NCBI RefSeq assembly: GCF_001995215.1
Contig: NZ_MUXN01000001.1
Location: forward strand, 416,934-480,933
DNA: 64,000 nt
Source of the DNA: Amycolatopsis azurea DSM 43854
GTDB taxonomy: Bacteria; Actinomycetota; Actinomycetes; Mycobacteriales; Pseudonocardiaceae
Direction: 5' to 3'
Positions 44,240-50,630 of the stretch are shown in pieces. Position 1 is the first letter of the stretch; the number at the start of each line of letters is the position of its first letter. The translations under genes and the position numbers were made by a program. Under the pieces are notes generated by a model, which was not told the DNA's origin, did not search any database, and saw only the letters and a list, made by a program, of their open reading frames with translations.

Positions 44240-45430
44240 TCAGCCCTTCAGGGCCTCGGACAGCTTGATCCGGCTGCCCACCCGCAGGACGCTGTTCTGG
44301 TAGATCCGCGCGCCCAGCCAGGTGAACAGGGCGATGGCGCCCATGGTCAGGCCCAGCGACAGCGCGATCTCCCAAACCTCGACGGTCCCGGCCGCTATCC
44401 GCGCGGGCATCAGCACCGGGGAAAGCAGCGGCACCAGGGAAAGCACCTTGGTCCCGGTGCCCTCCGGTGACTGCGCCAGCAGGTTGAACCCGACGACGAA
44501 ACCGAGGATCAGCACGATGTTGACCGGCCCGATGACCGACTGGGTGTCCTCCTGCCGGGAGACCAGCGAGCCCATCGCGCCGTAGACGGTGGCGTACAGC
44601 AGGAACCCGAGCAGGTACCAGACCACACCCCACAGCAGCGCGCCCGTCGCGACCCCGGACAGCGTCAGCACGTTGGTCGCCGAGGCGACGAGCAACCCGG
44701 CGCCGCCGATGATCACCAGCTGCGTCAGCCCGACCAGGCCGAGCCCGATCACCTTGCCCAGCAACAGATGCCACGGCCGGACGGTGGACAGCAGGATCTC
44801 GACGACCCGGCTGGACTTCTCCTCGACCACGCCCTGGGCGACCAGCGTCCCGTAGGTCACGATGCTCATGTACAGCAGCACCGCCACGATCAGCCCGATC
44901 ACCATCCGCTGGGACTTCTCCGGATCCGGCGGCTTGATCGAGTCGACCTCGACCTGCGTCTGCCCGACCGTGCGCATCACCTCGTCGGGGGACTTCTGGG
45001 CCTCGGAGAGGATGCCGTTCAGCACTTCCTGCTGGGACACGCCGTTCAGCACGGTGCGCAGCTTGGTGCCCAGTTCGGCCTTGACGAGCACCTTCAGCTC
45101 GGTGGCGTTGCCGGACAGCAACGCGTCGAGGTCGCCGTTCTCGACCTGGGTCCGGCCCTGCGCCGGATCGGCGACGGTGACGGTCTCGATCTTCTCGCCG
45201 ATCGCCGCGCCCGCCTTCTCGAGCTGCTGCGCGATCCCGGCGGTCTGCCCGGTGAGCCCGATCTTGCTCTTGTCCTGGCTGTCGGCCAGCGTGGACTGCA
45301 GCAGGACGTAACCCATCAGCATGACCAGCAGGACGGCGGTGCCGATCACGAAGGACCGGGTGCGCAGCCGGGTGTTCAGTTCACGTTTGGCGATGAGCCA
45401 GACCGCGCGCCATGAGGAGACGGTGTTCAT
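44240..45430 (-). CDS. ABC-2 exporter permease, NatB-like
   Basis: Membrane subunit of 396 aa. A first transmembrane segment (about 25-45) is followed by a large extracytoplasmic domain (about 50-175) and then five further hydrophobic segments, the architecture of NatB/YhaP-type ABC-2 permeases. Useful markers are RELNTRLRTRSFVIGT at the start and VVEEKSSRVVEILLSTVRP before the second segment. It is last in a six-gene operon and overlaps the ATPase gene by four bases (ATGA). NatB family members export sodium, peptides or drugs; the substrate here is unknown. Confidence 0.88.
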   Translation of the reverse strand: MNTVSSWRAVWLIAKRELNTRLRTRSFVIGTAVLLVMLMGYVLLQSTLADSQDKSKIGLTGQTAGIAQQLEKAGAAIGEKIETVTVADPAQGRTQVENGDLDALLSGNATELKVLVKAELGTKLRTVLNGVSQQEVLNGILSEAQKSPDEVMRTVGQTQVEVDSIKPPDPEKSQRMVIGLIVAVLLYMSIVTYGTLVAQGVVEEKSSRVVEILLSTVRPWHLLLGKVIGLGLVGLTQLVIIGGAGLLVASATNVLTLSGVATGALLWGVVWYLLGFLLYATVYGAMGSLVSRQEDTQSVIGPVNIVLILGFVVGFNLLAQSPEGTGTKVLSLVPLLSPVLMPARIAAGTVEVWEIALSLGLTMGAIALFTWLGARIYQNSVLRVGSRIKLSEALKG

Positions 45431-46353
45431 GCGGAAACTCCCTGTGCGGCGGGCTTCTCGGCGACGGCGTCGCGGAACAGCTCGGTCAGCGAACGCCTGC
45501 GCTTGGTGAATTCGGTGACCGGGCCGGTGGCCAGTGCCGCGGCGAGCACGGCCTGGTCGTCGGCTCCAGCTTCGAGTTCGAGGGTCGTCGTCGGGCCGTT
45601 CTGCACGACCGACCGGACACCGGGAACGGCCGAAGCCCAGCCAGGGGTGGCGCCGGGCGCGGTGACGACGAGGCCGTTGCCCGCGTCGGCGGTCAGCTCG
45701 CCGACGGTGCCGGAAGCGACCATCCGTCCACTTCGGATGATGCCGACCCGGTCACACAGCCGCTCGACCAGATCCAGCTGGTGACTGGAGAACACCACTG
45801 GCACACCGGTCGCGGCCTTTTCGCGCAGCACCCCGCTCATCACGTCCACGGCCAGCGGGTCGAGACCGGAGAACGGCTCGTCCAGCACGAGGACACGCGG
45901 ATCGTGCACCAGCGCGGCCGCGAGCTGCACGCGCTGCTGGTTGCCGAGGCTCAGCTTCTGGACCTCGTCCTTGCGGCGTTCGGTCAGCCCGAGCCGGGCG
46001 ATCCAGTTCTCGGCGCTGCGGTGGGCGTCGTTGGCCGACATCCCGTGCAGTTCGGCGAGGTAGACCAGCTGCTCCAGCACCTTCATCTTCGGGTACAGGC
46101 CGCGTTCCTCCGGCATGTACCCGATATGCGTGCGGGTCTCGTGGGTGATCGGCGCGCCGCCGAGGCGCACCTGGCCGGAGTCGGCCGCCAGCACCCCGAG
46201 GACGATCCGCATCGTGGTGGTCTTGCCCGCGCCGTTGCTGCCGACGAACCCGAACAGCTCCCCGGGCTGGACCTCGAAGCTCACCTCGTCCAGCGCGACC
46301 TTCGCGCCGTACTTCTTGGAGATCCGGTCGATCTCCAGCTTCCCCTCGCTCAT
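45427..46353 (-). CDS. ABC exporter ATPase, NatA-like
   Basis: A nucleotide-binding subunit of 308 aa for the permease downstream. Walker A is GSNGAGKTTT, the signature is LSLGNQQRVQLAAAL, typical of the NatA group where LSLG replaces LSGG, Walker B is LVLDEPFSGLD and the switch His is in FSSHQLDL. A C-terminal domain of about 90 residues follows. I chose the ATG at 46353 because it overlaps the preceding stop (ATGA); a GTG two codons upstream is closer to the GGAGG site and is possible. Confidence 0.9.
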   Translation of the reverse strand: MSEGKLEIDRISKKYGAKVALDEVSFEVQPGELFGFVGSNGAGKTTTMRIVLGVLAADSGQVRLGGAPITHETRTHIGYMPEERGLYPKMKVLEQLVYLAELHGMSANDAHRSAENWIARLGLTERRKDEVQKLSLGNQQRVQLAAALVHDPRVLVLDEPFSGLDPLAVDVMSGVLREKAATGVPVVFSSHQLDLVERLCDRVGIIRSGRMVASGTVGELTADAGNGLVVTAPGATPGWASAVPGVRSVVQNGPTTTLELEAGADDQAVLAAALATGPVTEFTKRRRSLTELFRDAVAEKPAAQGVSA

Positions 46354-46580
46354 TTCCACTTCCCCTCCTCGAGATACCGCACGAGCGCCGTGATCCCCCG
46401 ATGGACGCCGGAAACCGTGCGGTTGCGCTGGATCAAGCCGTCCAGCTTGACGTTGCTCACCACCGAAGTGGCCCGGTAAACCAATACGGCCCTCGCCGCG
46501 CCGACGAACACCCCGCTCGCCACCAAAGCGACGGCGATCACTCCGATCGACACCTTGTGGCGCCGCTTGTCCCCGGTCAT
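46350..46580 (-). CDS. Small single-TM protein in the NatAB operon
   Basis: A protein of 76 aa with a basic start (TGDKRRHK), one hydrophobic segment (about 11-32, VSIGVIAVALVASGVFVGAA) and a soluble C-terminal half with the basic-acidic alternation typical of amphipathic helices. I do not recognise a family. It overlaps both neighbours by four bases. Its length, tight coupling and position between a membrane protein and the ABC ATPase suggest a small accessory subunit. Confidence 0.7.
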   Translation of the reverse strand: MTGDKRRHKVSIGVIAVALVASGVFVGAARAVLVYRATSVVSNVKLDGLIQRNRTVSGVHRGITALVRYLEEGKWK

Positions 46581-47041
46581 GCCGGAATCCCCTCGTCGAC
46601 GTCTGCGAAGTCTTCGGGATCGTCGTCCGGCAGCTTCCAGGCGAGCCAGAGCGCCGGCAGCGACGTACCGAAGACGAACAACGCCGCTGTCATCGAAGAA
46701 AGCAAGGAGCCGGAATCCGGCTGCCCGGCCGCGTAGAGCCCGTACGCGAGGTCCACCAGCATCAGCAGGCAGATCCCCTGGAACGCCGCGTAGTGCGCGC
46801 GGTTGCGCAGCAGCAGTTCGCGCTCGTCGAGGTCCTTCGCCGCCGAGCCGGGTCTGCCGACGGAGCGGCGCAACACGGCCGCGGCGCCGACGCACAGGCA
46901 CAACCCGGGGCCCATCATGCCGACGGCGAACCACAACGTCGGCTCGCGCAGCAACGCGGCTCCGGCGATGACCACGAGGTGGCCGATCACCGCGGCGACG
47001 GCGAGCCGCCGCCGGTCCGAGCGGGTCCTGGTGACGGTCAT
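46577..47041 (-). CDS. Four-TM protein, tandem paralogue 2
   Basis: A membrane protein of 154 aa with four hydrophobic segments (about 13-30, 37-55, 84-104 and 112-132) and a central cytoplasmic DLDERELLLRNRAHY. The C-terminus LPDDDPEDFADVDEGIPA matches the preceding gene's end, so the two are tandem duplicates. The family is not one I can name, though the layout resembles DUF2178-like proteins found beside small XRE regulators. It overlaps both neighbours by four bases. Confidence 0.72.
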   Translation of the reverse strand: MTVTRTRSDRRRLAVAAVIGHLVVIAGAALLREPTLWFAVGMMGPGLCLCVGAAAVLRRSVGRPGSAAKDLDERELLLRNRAHYAAFQGICLLMLVDLAYGLYAAGQPDSGSLLSSMTAALFVFGTSLPALWLAWKLPDDDPEDFADVDEGIPA

Positions 47042-47583
47042 GCCGGAATCTCCTCGTCGAAATCTTCCGGATCGTCGTCCGGCAGCGACCAGCCCAGGAT
47101 GACACCGGAGAACGTGGTGCCGGCGACCAGCAGCGCGCAGCCCATCATCGCGCCGCGCGCGCCGCCGTCCTCGGTGCCGGAGACGATCAGGCCGTAGAAC
47201 ACCCCGATGATCATCAGTGCGACCAGGAGCTGGTAGCTGATGAACGTGGCTCGGTGGCGCCATTCCCGCTCGCGCTCGTCGAGCCGGGCGGAGAACCCGT
47301 TGCTCATCTTGCCGGTCAGGATCCGCAACAGGTAGTGCGCGCCGCCCGCCACGATGCTGCCGCCGAACCAGCACACGAAGAAGACCACTTCGGGCGCCCT
47401 GTGGAACAGGGCGGCGCCGGTGATCAGGACCAGGTTGCCCGCCACCACGAACACGCTCAACGTCCGCCGCCGTTTCCTCGTGCGCCAGGTCGGGAGCCGG
47501 AGAGCGCGTTTGCGTTCCAGCTCTTCCCAACGCTCCTGCTGGCGCTCCCAGTACGTCGCGAGACGGCCTCGCCCTTCGCTCAT
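47038..47583 (-). CDS. Four-TM protein, tandem paralogue 1
   Basis: A membrane protein of 181 aa. An N-terminal charged coiled segment (YWERQQERWEELERKRALR, about 11-29) precedes four hydrophobic segments, and the central loop has RLDEREREWRHRATF, matching DERELLLRNRAHY of the paralogue. The end is LPDDDPEDFDEEIPA. The ATG at 47583 has a strong GGGAGGGGGG site and overlaps the regulator's stop. Confidence 0.74.
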   Translation of the reverse strand: MSEGRGRLATYWERQQERWEELERKRALRLPTWRTRKRRRTLSVFVVAGNLVLITGAALFHRAPEVVFFVCWFGGSIVAGGAHYLLRILTGKMSNGFSARLDEREREWRHRATFISYQLLVALMIIGVFYGLIVSGTEDGGARGAMMGCALLVAGTTFSGVILGWSLPDDDPEDFDEEIPA

Positions 47584-47849
47584 GTTCCCCCCTCCCGGTA
47601 GACCTGAGTGGACAGTGGCGTGAACGGTTCGCGGCTGAACACGGCCTCGACCGGGAGGTCGAACACCGCGCAGATGCGAAACGCCAGGTCGAGGCTCGGG
47701 TAGTGGTCGCCCCGTTCGAGCGCGCCGATGGTCTGCGGGTTGACCTCGACCGCCGTCGCGAGGGCGGCCCTGCTCAGTCCGCGCTCGGCCCGGAGCACGG
47801 GAAGCCGGTTGTAGATCGGCAGCTCTTTGCCGCGTCTGACCGGGCTCAT
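47580..47849 (-). CDS. XRE family regulator of the NatAB operon
   Basis: A DNA-binding protein of 89 aa, essentially a single Cro/CI-type helix-turn-helix: LPVLRAERGLSRAALATAVE (16-35), VNPQTIGALERGDHYPSLDL and AFRICAVFDLPVEAVFSREP. Such short regulators usually bind a palindrome at their own promoter. A candidate site AACATACTGTT lies three bases before the start. It is first in the operon regulator-membrane-membrane-small membrane-ATPase-permease, every gene overlapping the next by four bases. Confidence 0.88.
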   Translation of the reverse strand: MSPVRRGKELPIYNRLPVLRAERGLSRAALATAVEVNPQTIGALERGDHYPSLDLAFRICAVFDLPVEAVFSREPFTPLSTQVYREGGT

Positions 47850-47851
47850 AG

Positions 47852-47862
47852 AACATACTGTT
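47852..47862 (-). promoter_or_regulatory. Candidate XRE operator AACA-TAC-TGTT
   Basis: A perfect 4+3+4 inverted repeat directly before the regulator's ATG at 47849. On the reverse strand a TTGACG -35-like box (47885-47880) and CAGTAT (47860-47855) give a possible near-leaderless promoter covering it. Autoregulation is inference. Confidence 0.45.
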
Positions 47863-47890
47863 GCAAAAACCCAACGACTCGTCAAGTTGA

Positions 47891-47921
47891 GGGCGCGCTT
47901 CACCGCATCCAGAGGACTAAA
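47891..47921. repeat. Family A right-arm copy, 31-base direct repeat 1
   Basis: GGGCGCGCTTCACCGCATCC followed by AGAGGACTAAA. The same 31 bases recur exactly at 48396-48426 in the same orientation. The inner part is the right arm of the family A repeat without its left arm. The two copies bracket the five palindromes between them. Confidence 0.9.
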
Positions 47922-47947
47922 TCCACCGGTGTGGCTGGCGGTCGAGT

Positions 47948-47986
47948 GTGGAGGATTCGGGACGTTGAACGTCCTGAATCCTCCAC
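47948..47986. repeat. Palindrome P1 of the array
   Basis: 19-base arms GTGGAGGATTCGGGACGTT and AACGTCCTGAATCCTCCAC with one G/T mismatch around a single central base. The apex GGGACGTTGAACGTCC is shared in form with P2 and P3. Confidence 0.88.
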
Positions 47987-48045
47987 GGACGGGCCCTGTT
48001 TCGTCTTGCCGCCGAGTGGAGCTTGTGCTGGATGGCGGTGTGGTC

Positions 48046-48092
48046 GACGGGGGAAGATTCCGGCCGTCCAACGTCCGGAATCTTCCCCCGTC
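48046..48092. repeat. Palindrome P2 of the array
   Basis: 22-base arms starting GACGGGGGAAGATTCCGG and ending CCGGAATCTTCCCCCGTC, one mismatch, 3-base loop. The outer arm is unrelated to P1, but the apex again reads GGCCGTCCAACGTCC. Confidence 0.88.
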
Positions 48093-48125
48093 AGGGTGGC
48101 TGCCACGGGGCATGACAGACACGAC

Positions 48126-48180
48126 CTTGATCAACGGAAGATCGGGGACGTTGAGTGTCCCGGATCTTCCGTTGATCAAG
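48126..48180. repeat. Palindrome P3 of the array
   Basis: 24-base arms starting CTTGATCAACGGAAGATC and returning GATCTTCCGTTGATCAAG, one mismatch, 7-base loop GTTGAGT. The apex GGGGACGTTGAGTGTCCC is like P1. Confidence 0.9.
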
Positions 48181-48250
48181 ATCTGCGACCGGATGTACTC
48201 GCGCAACCACCACCTCGCGCAGGTCAGGCATCGGTAAGCAAATACCGGTT

Positions 48251-48292
48251 CTCCTTCGCTACCTTCAGGGTAGGCAAGGAGGCCTTCACGGA
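48251..48292. repeat. Palindrome P4, truncated family B hairpin
   Basis: CTCCTTCGCTACC-TTCA-GGGTAGGCAAGGAG, then GGCCTTCACGG. It matches the hairpin at 14941 but lacks the outer left arm (GTGAAGGC), so it is a truncated copy in a family B position. Confidence 0.8.
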
Positions 48293-48320
48293 CCTCGTGG
48301 CGAGATGCCGGAGGTCGAGC

Positions 48321-48377
48321 ATGTCGCGAAAGCCACTTTCGCGACGTCTGGTGTCCCGAAAGTGGCTTTCGCGACAT
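48321..48377. repeat. Palindrome P5 of the array
   Basis: Perfect 21-base outer arms ATGTCGCGAAAGCCACTTTCG and the reverse complement, with inner GAC/GTC pairing. The arm core AAAGCCACTTTCG is the same as in the hairpin at 37737. Confidence 0.9.
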
Positions 48378-48395
48378 CCGGCGACGGGGTCGGGC

Positions 48396-48426
48396 GGGCG
48401 CGCTTCACCGCATCCAGAGGACTAAA
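48396..48426. repeat. Family A right-arm copy, 31-base direct repeat 2
   Basis: Exact second copy of the 31-base sequence at 47891, followed by CGCG. It ends five bases before the glpD stop codon (48432-48434). Between the two copies (47922-48395) I see only the five palindromes and no gene. Confidence 0.9.
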
Positions 48427-48431
48427 CGCGC

Positions 48432-49973
48432 TCAGGCGAGGCCGGCGAGCGACTTGTCGACGAGCTCCTGGACGCGGGCGCGGGCGGCCTCCGCCTCGGG
48501 GACGACCAGGCCGAGCCGGGTGCGGCGCTCCAGGACGTCCTCGACGTCGAGCGCGCCCTCGTGCCGCACGGCCCAGACGACTTCGGCCGCGCTGATCTCG
48601 GTTCCGCCGAACAGCGGCAGCCCCAGTTCCGGATCGACCTCGCCGAGCGCGGCGACCCGCGGCGCCTCGGTGCCGTACTTCGCGACCAGCCGGGCCGGAG
48701 CATCCACAGTGGACAGACGGTGGCGTGGGGGCGCGCCGAGCAAGGGGAGCCGGGACGTGGTCGACGGCCCGGCGTGGAGCCCGGACCGCGTCAGCGCCGC
48801 GTCGACGGCGTCCTCGGCCATCTTCCGGTACGTCGTCAGCTTGCCGCCGACGATGGTGAGCACACCGTCGGCGCCGGTCACCACCGCGTGCTTGCGCGAA
48901 AGGTCCGCGCTGCGTCCGCCGCCGCCTTCGACCAGCGGCCGCAGCCCGGCGAACGAGCCCGCGACGTCGGCGCGGGTCAGTGGGCGGGTGAACGCCTTCG
49001 ACGCCACGTCGAGCAGGAAGTCCACATCGGACTCCGGCACGGACGGCACGCGCGGGACCGGGCCGTCGGTCGGTTCGTCGGTGACGCCGACGAACACTCG
49101 GCCGTCGGGTTGCGGCAGCAGGAAGACGAACCGGTTGTTCTCGCCGGGGACGGGCACGTTGACCGACGTCGCGCCGATCCGTGCCGCCCCCGAAGCCAGG
49201 ATGAGATGGGAACCGCGGGACGGCCGCAGCCGCACCGATTCCGCCAGCTCGCCCGCCCAGACGCCCGTCGCGTTGATCACCTGACGGGCACGGATCTCGA
49301 TCTCCTGCCCGGTGAGCCGGTCCCGCGCCAGCACCGAATCCGCGTCGAGCCGGAGGGCTTCGACCCGCGTGAGGATCTTCGCGCCGCGTGACGCCGCCGT
49401 GCGCGCCAGGCTCACCACGAGCCGCGCGTCGTCGGTCAGCGCGCCGTCGTAGGCCAGCAGCGCGCCGCGCAGGCCTTGGGGCGACAGGCCGGGCGCGAGC
49501 GCCAGCGCCTCCGCGGCCGGGATCGACCTGGGCCTGGGCAGCACGGCCGCCGGGGTCCTGGCCGCGCGGCGGAGCCCGTCACCGGCGACGAGGCCGGTCA
49601 TGATGAACGCCTGCTGACCACGGGAGGTCTCGGGGTACAGCGGGAACAGCTGCGGGATCGCCCTGGTGAGGTGCGGGGCGGTGCGGGTCATCAGGATCCC
49701 GCGTTCGACGGCGCTTTCGTGCGCCAGCGCCACATCGCCCTTGGCGAGGTAGCGGAGCCCGCCGTGGACCAGCTTGCTCGACCAGCGCGACGTCCCGTAC
49801 GCCAGGTCGTACGCCTCGATCAGCGCCACCGAGAGCCCGCGCGCGGCCGCGTCCAGCGCGATTCCCGCGCCGGTGACACCGCCGCCGACCACGACCAGGT
49901 CGACCCGCTCGCCGCCGGCCAGCGACGCGAGCTCGCGCTCACGTCGCAGAGCGTTGAGCGAGCCGGGCGTCAC
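48432..49973 (-). CDS. glpD: Glycerol-3-phosphate dehydrogenase, FAD-dependent
   Basis: A membrane-associated flavoenzyme of 513 aa that oxidises glycerol 3-phosphate to dihydroxyacetone phosphate and passes electrons to quinone. The FAD-binding fold is VDLVVVGGGVTGAGIALDAA (24-43), followed by the family marker YGTSRWSSKLVHGGLRYL. The C-terminal cap is present. The GTG at 49973 overlaps the TetR stop by four bases. With that TetR and the divergent flavoprotein, the locus has the same order as M. tuberculosis Rv2249c (glpD1)-Rv2250c-Rv2251. Confidence 0.93.
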   Translation of the reverse strand: MTPGSLNALRRERELASLAGGERVDLVVVGGGVTGAGIALDAAARGLSVALIEAYDLAYGTSRWSSKLVHGGLRYLAKGDVALAHESAVERGILMTRTAPHLTRAIPQLFPLYPETSRGQQAFIMTGLVAGDGLRRAARTPAAVLPRPRSIPAAEALALAPGLSPQGLRGALLAYDGALTDDARLVVSLARTAASRGAKILTRVEALRLDADSVLARDRLTGQEIEIRARQVINATGVWAGELAESVRLRPSRGSHLILASGAARIGATSVNVPVPGENNRFVFLLPQPDGRVFVGVTDEPTDGPVPRVPSVPESDVDFLLDVASKAFTRPLTRADVAGSFAGLRPLVEGGGGRSADLSRKHAVVTGADGVLTIVGGKLTTYRKMAEDAVDAALTRSGLHAGPSTTSRLPLLGAPPRHRLSTVDAPARLVAKYGTEAPRVAALGEVDPELGLPLFGGTEISAAEVVWAVRHEGALDVEDVLERRTRLGLVVPEAEAARARVQELVDKSLAGLA

Positions 49974-50614
49974 GGTCGCAACGCCGCGTCGAGCACCTGG
50001 GCGAACTCCGTCATCAACGCCTTCTCGTTCACGTCCGCGGTGGCGGGGCGGAACGAGAACGTGAAGGACTGGATGAGCAGCAGCAGGGTGCGCGCCTGTG
50101 AAGGCAGGTCGCCCTTGCGGATCGAGCCGTCCTCGTGGCCGCCCTGCAGCAGGTGCAGGATCACGCCCTCGGCGAAGCGCTGGGTCTTCCCGAGCCGCTC
50201 GACGATGTAGGGCAGGACCAGTTCGGGGTCGAGGTCCAGCAGCGTGCGGAACAGCGGGTCGCCCGACAGCGCGACGACGGCGGCGACGGAACTCTGGACG
50301 AGCTTCTCGCGGAAGTGGGCCGGTTCGACCTCGGGTTCGGCCGCGCCTTGCAGCAGACCGCCGAATTCACGGGTCATGAGGGTCGCGAGCACACTGCGCA
50401 CATCCGGGAAACGGCGATAGACGGTCATCCGGCTGACCTTCGCCGTCCGCGCTATCTCGGCGAGCGTGGTCCGGCGCACGCCGACGGCGAGCACGCACTT
50501 CTTCGCCGCGTCGAGCAGAACGTCGTCGGACACGCGTGTCGAGGCCTGGCGGGATCGGGTATCCGCCAGTGCCGAAACGCCTGTTTCCGCAGGTGAGTGA
50601 CGTTTTACGTCCAT
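49970..50614 (-). CDS. TetR family regulator of glpD and divergent flavoprotein
   Basis: A repressor of 214 aa. The helix-turn-helix LAEIARTAKVSRMTVYRRFP lies at about residues 50-69, after a variable approximately 35-residue N-terminal extension. I prefer the ATG at 50614; a GTG at 50623 is in frame. Only 16 bases separate this start from that of the flavoprotein at 50631, so at least one transcript must be leaderless, and a single operator could shut both. The motif TGTAACAC (50616-50623) lies in that gap. Confidence 0.86.
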   Translation of the reverse strand: MDVKRHSPAETGVSALADTRSRQASTRVSDDVLLDAAKKCVLAVGVRRTTLAEIARTAKVSRMTVYRRFPDVRSVLATLMTREFGGLLQGAAEPEVEPAHFREKLVQSSVAAVVALSGDPLFRTLLDLDPELVLPYIVERLGKTQRFAEGVILHLLQGGHEDGSIRKGDLPSQARTLLLLIQSFTFSFRPATADVNEKALMTEFAQVLDAALRP

Positions 50615-50630
50615 ATGTAACACTGTAGTC

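Noticed and set aside
47850..48431. A transposon or insertion sequence bounded by the 31-base direct repeats
   Set aside because: There is no transposase frame and no terminal inverted repeat around the block; only small non-autonomous elements or recombination remain possible.
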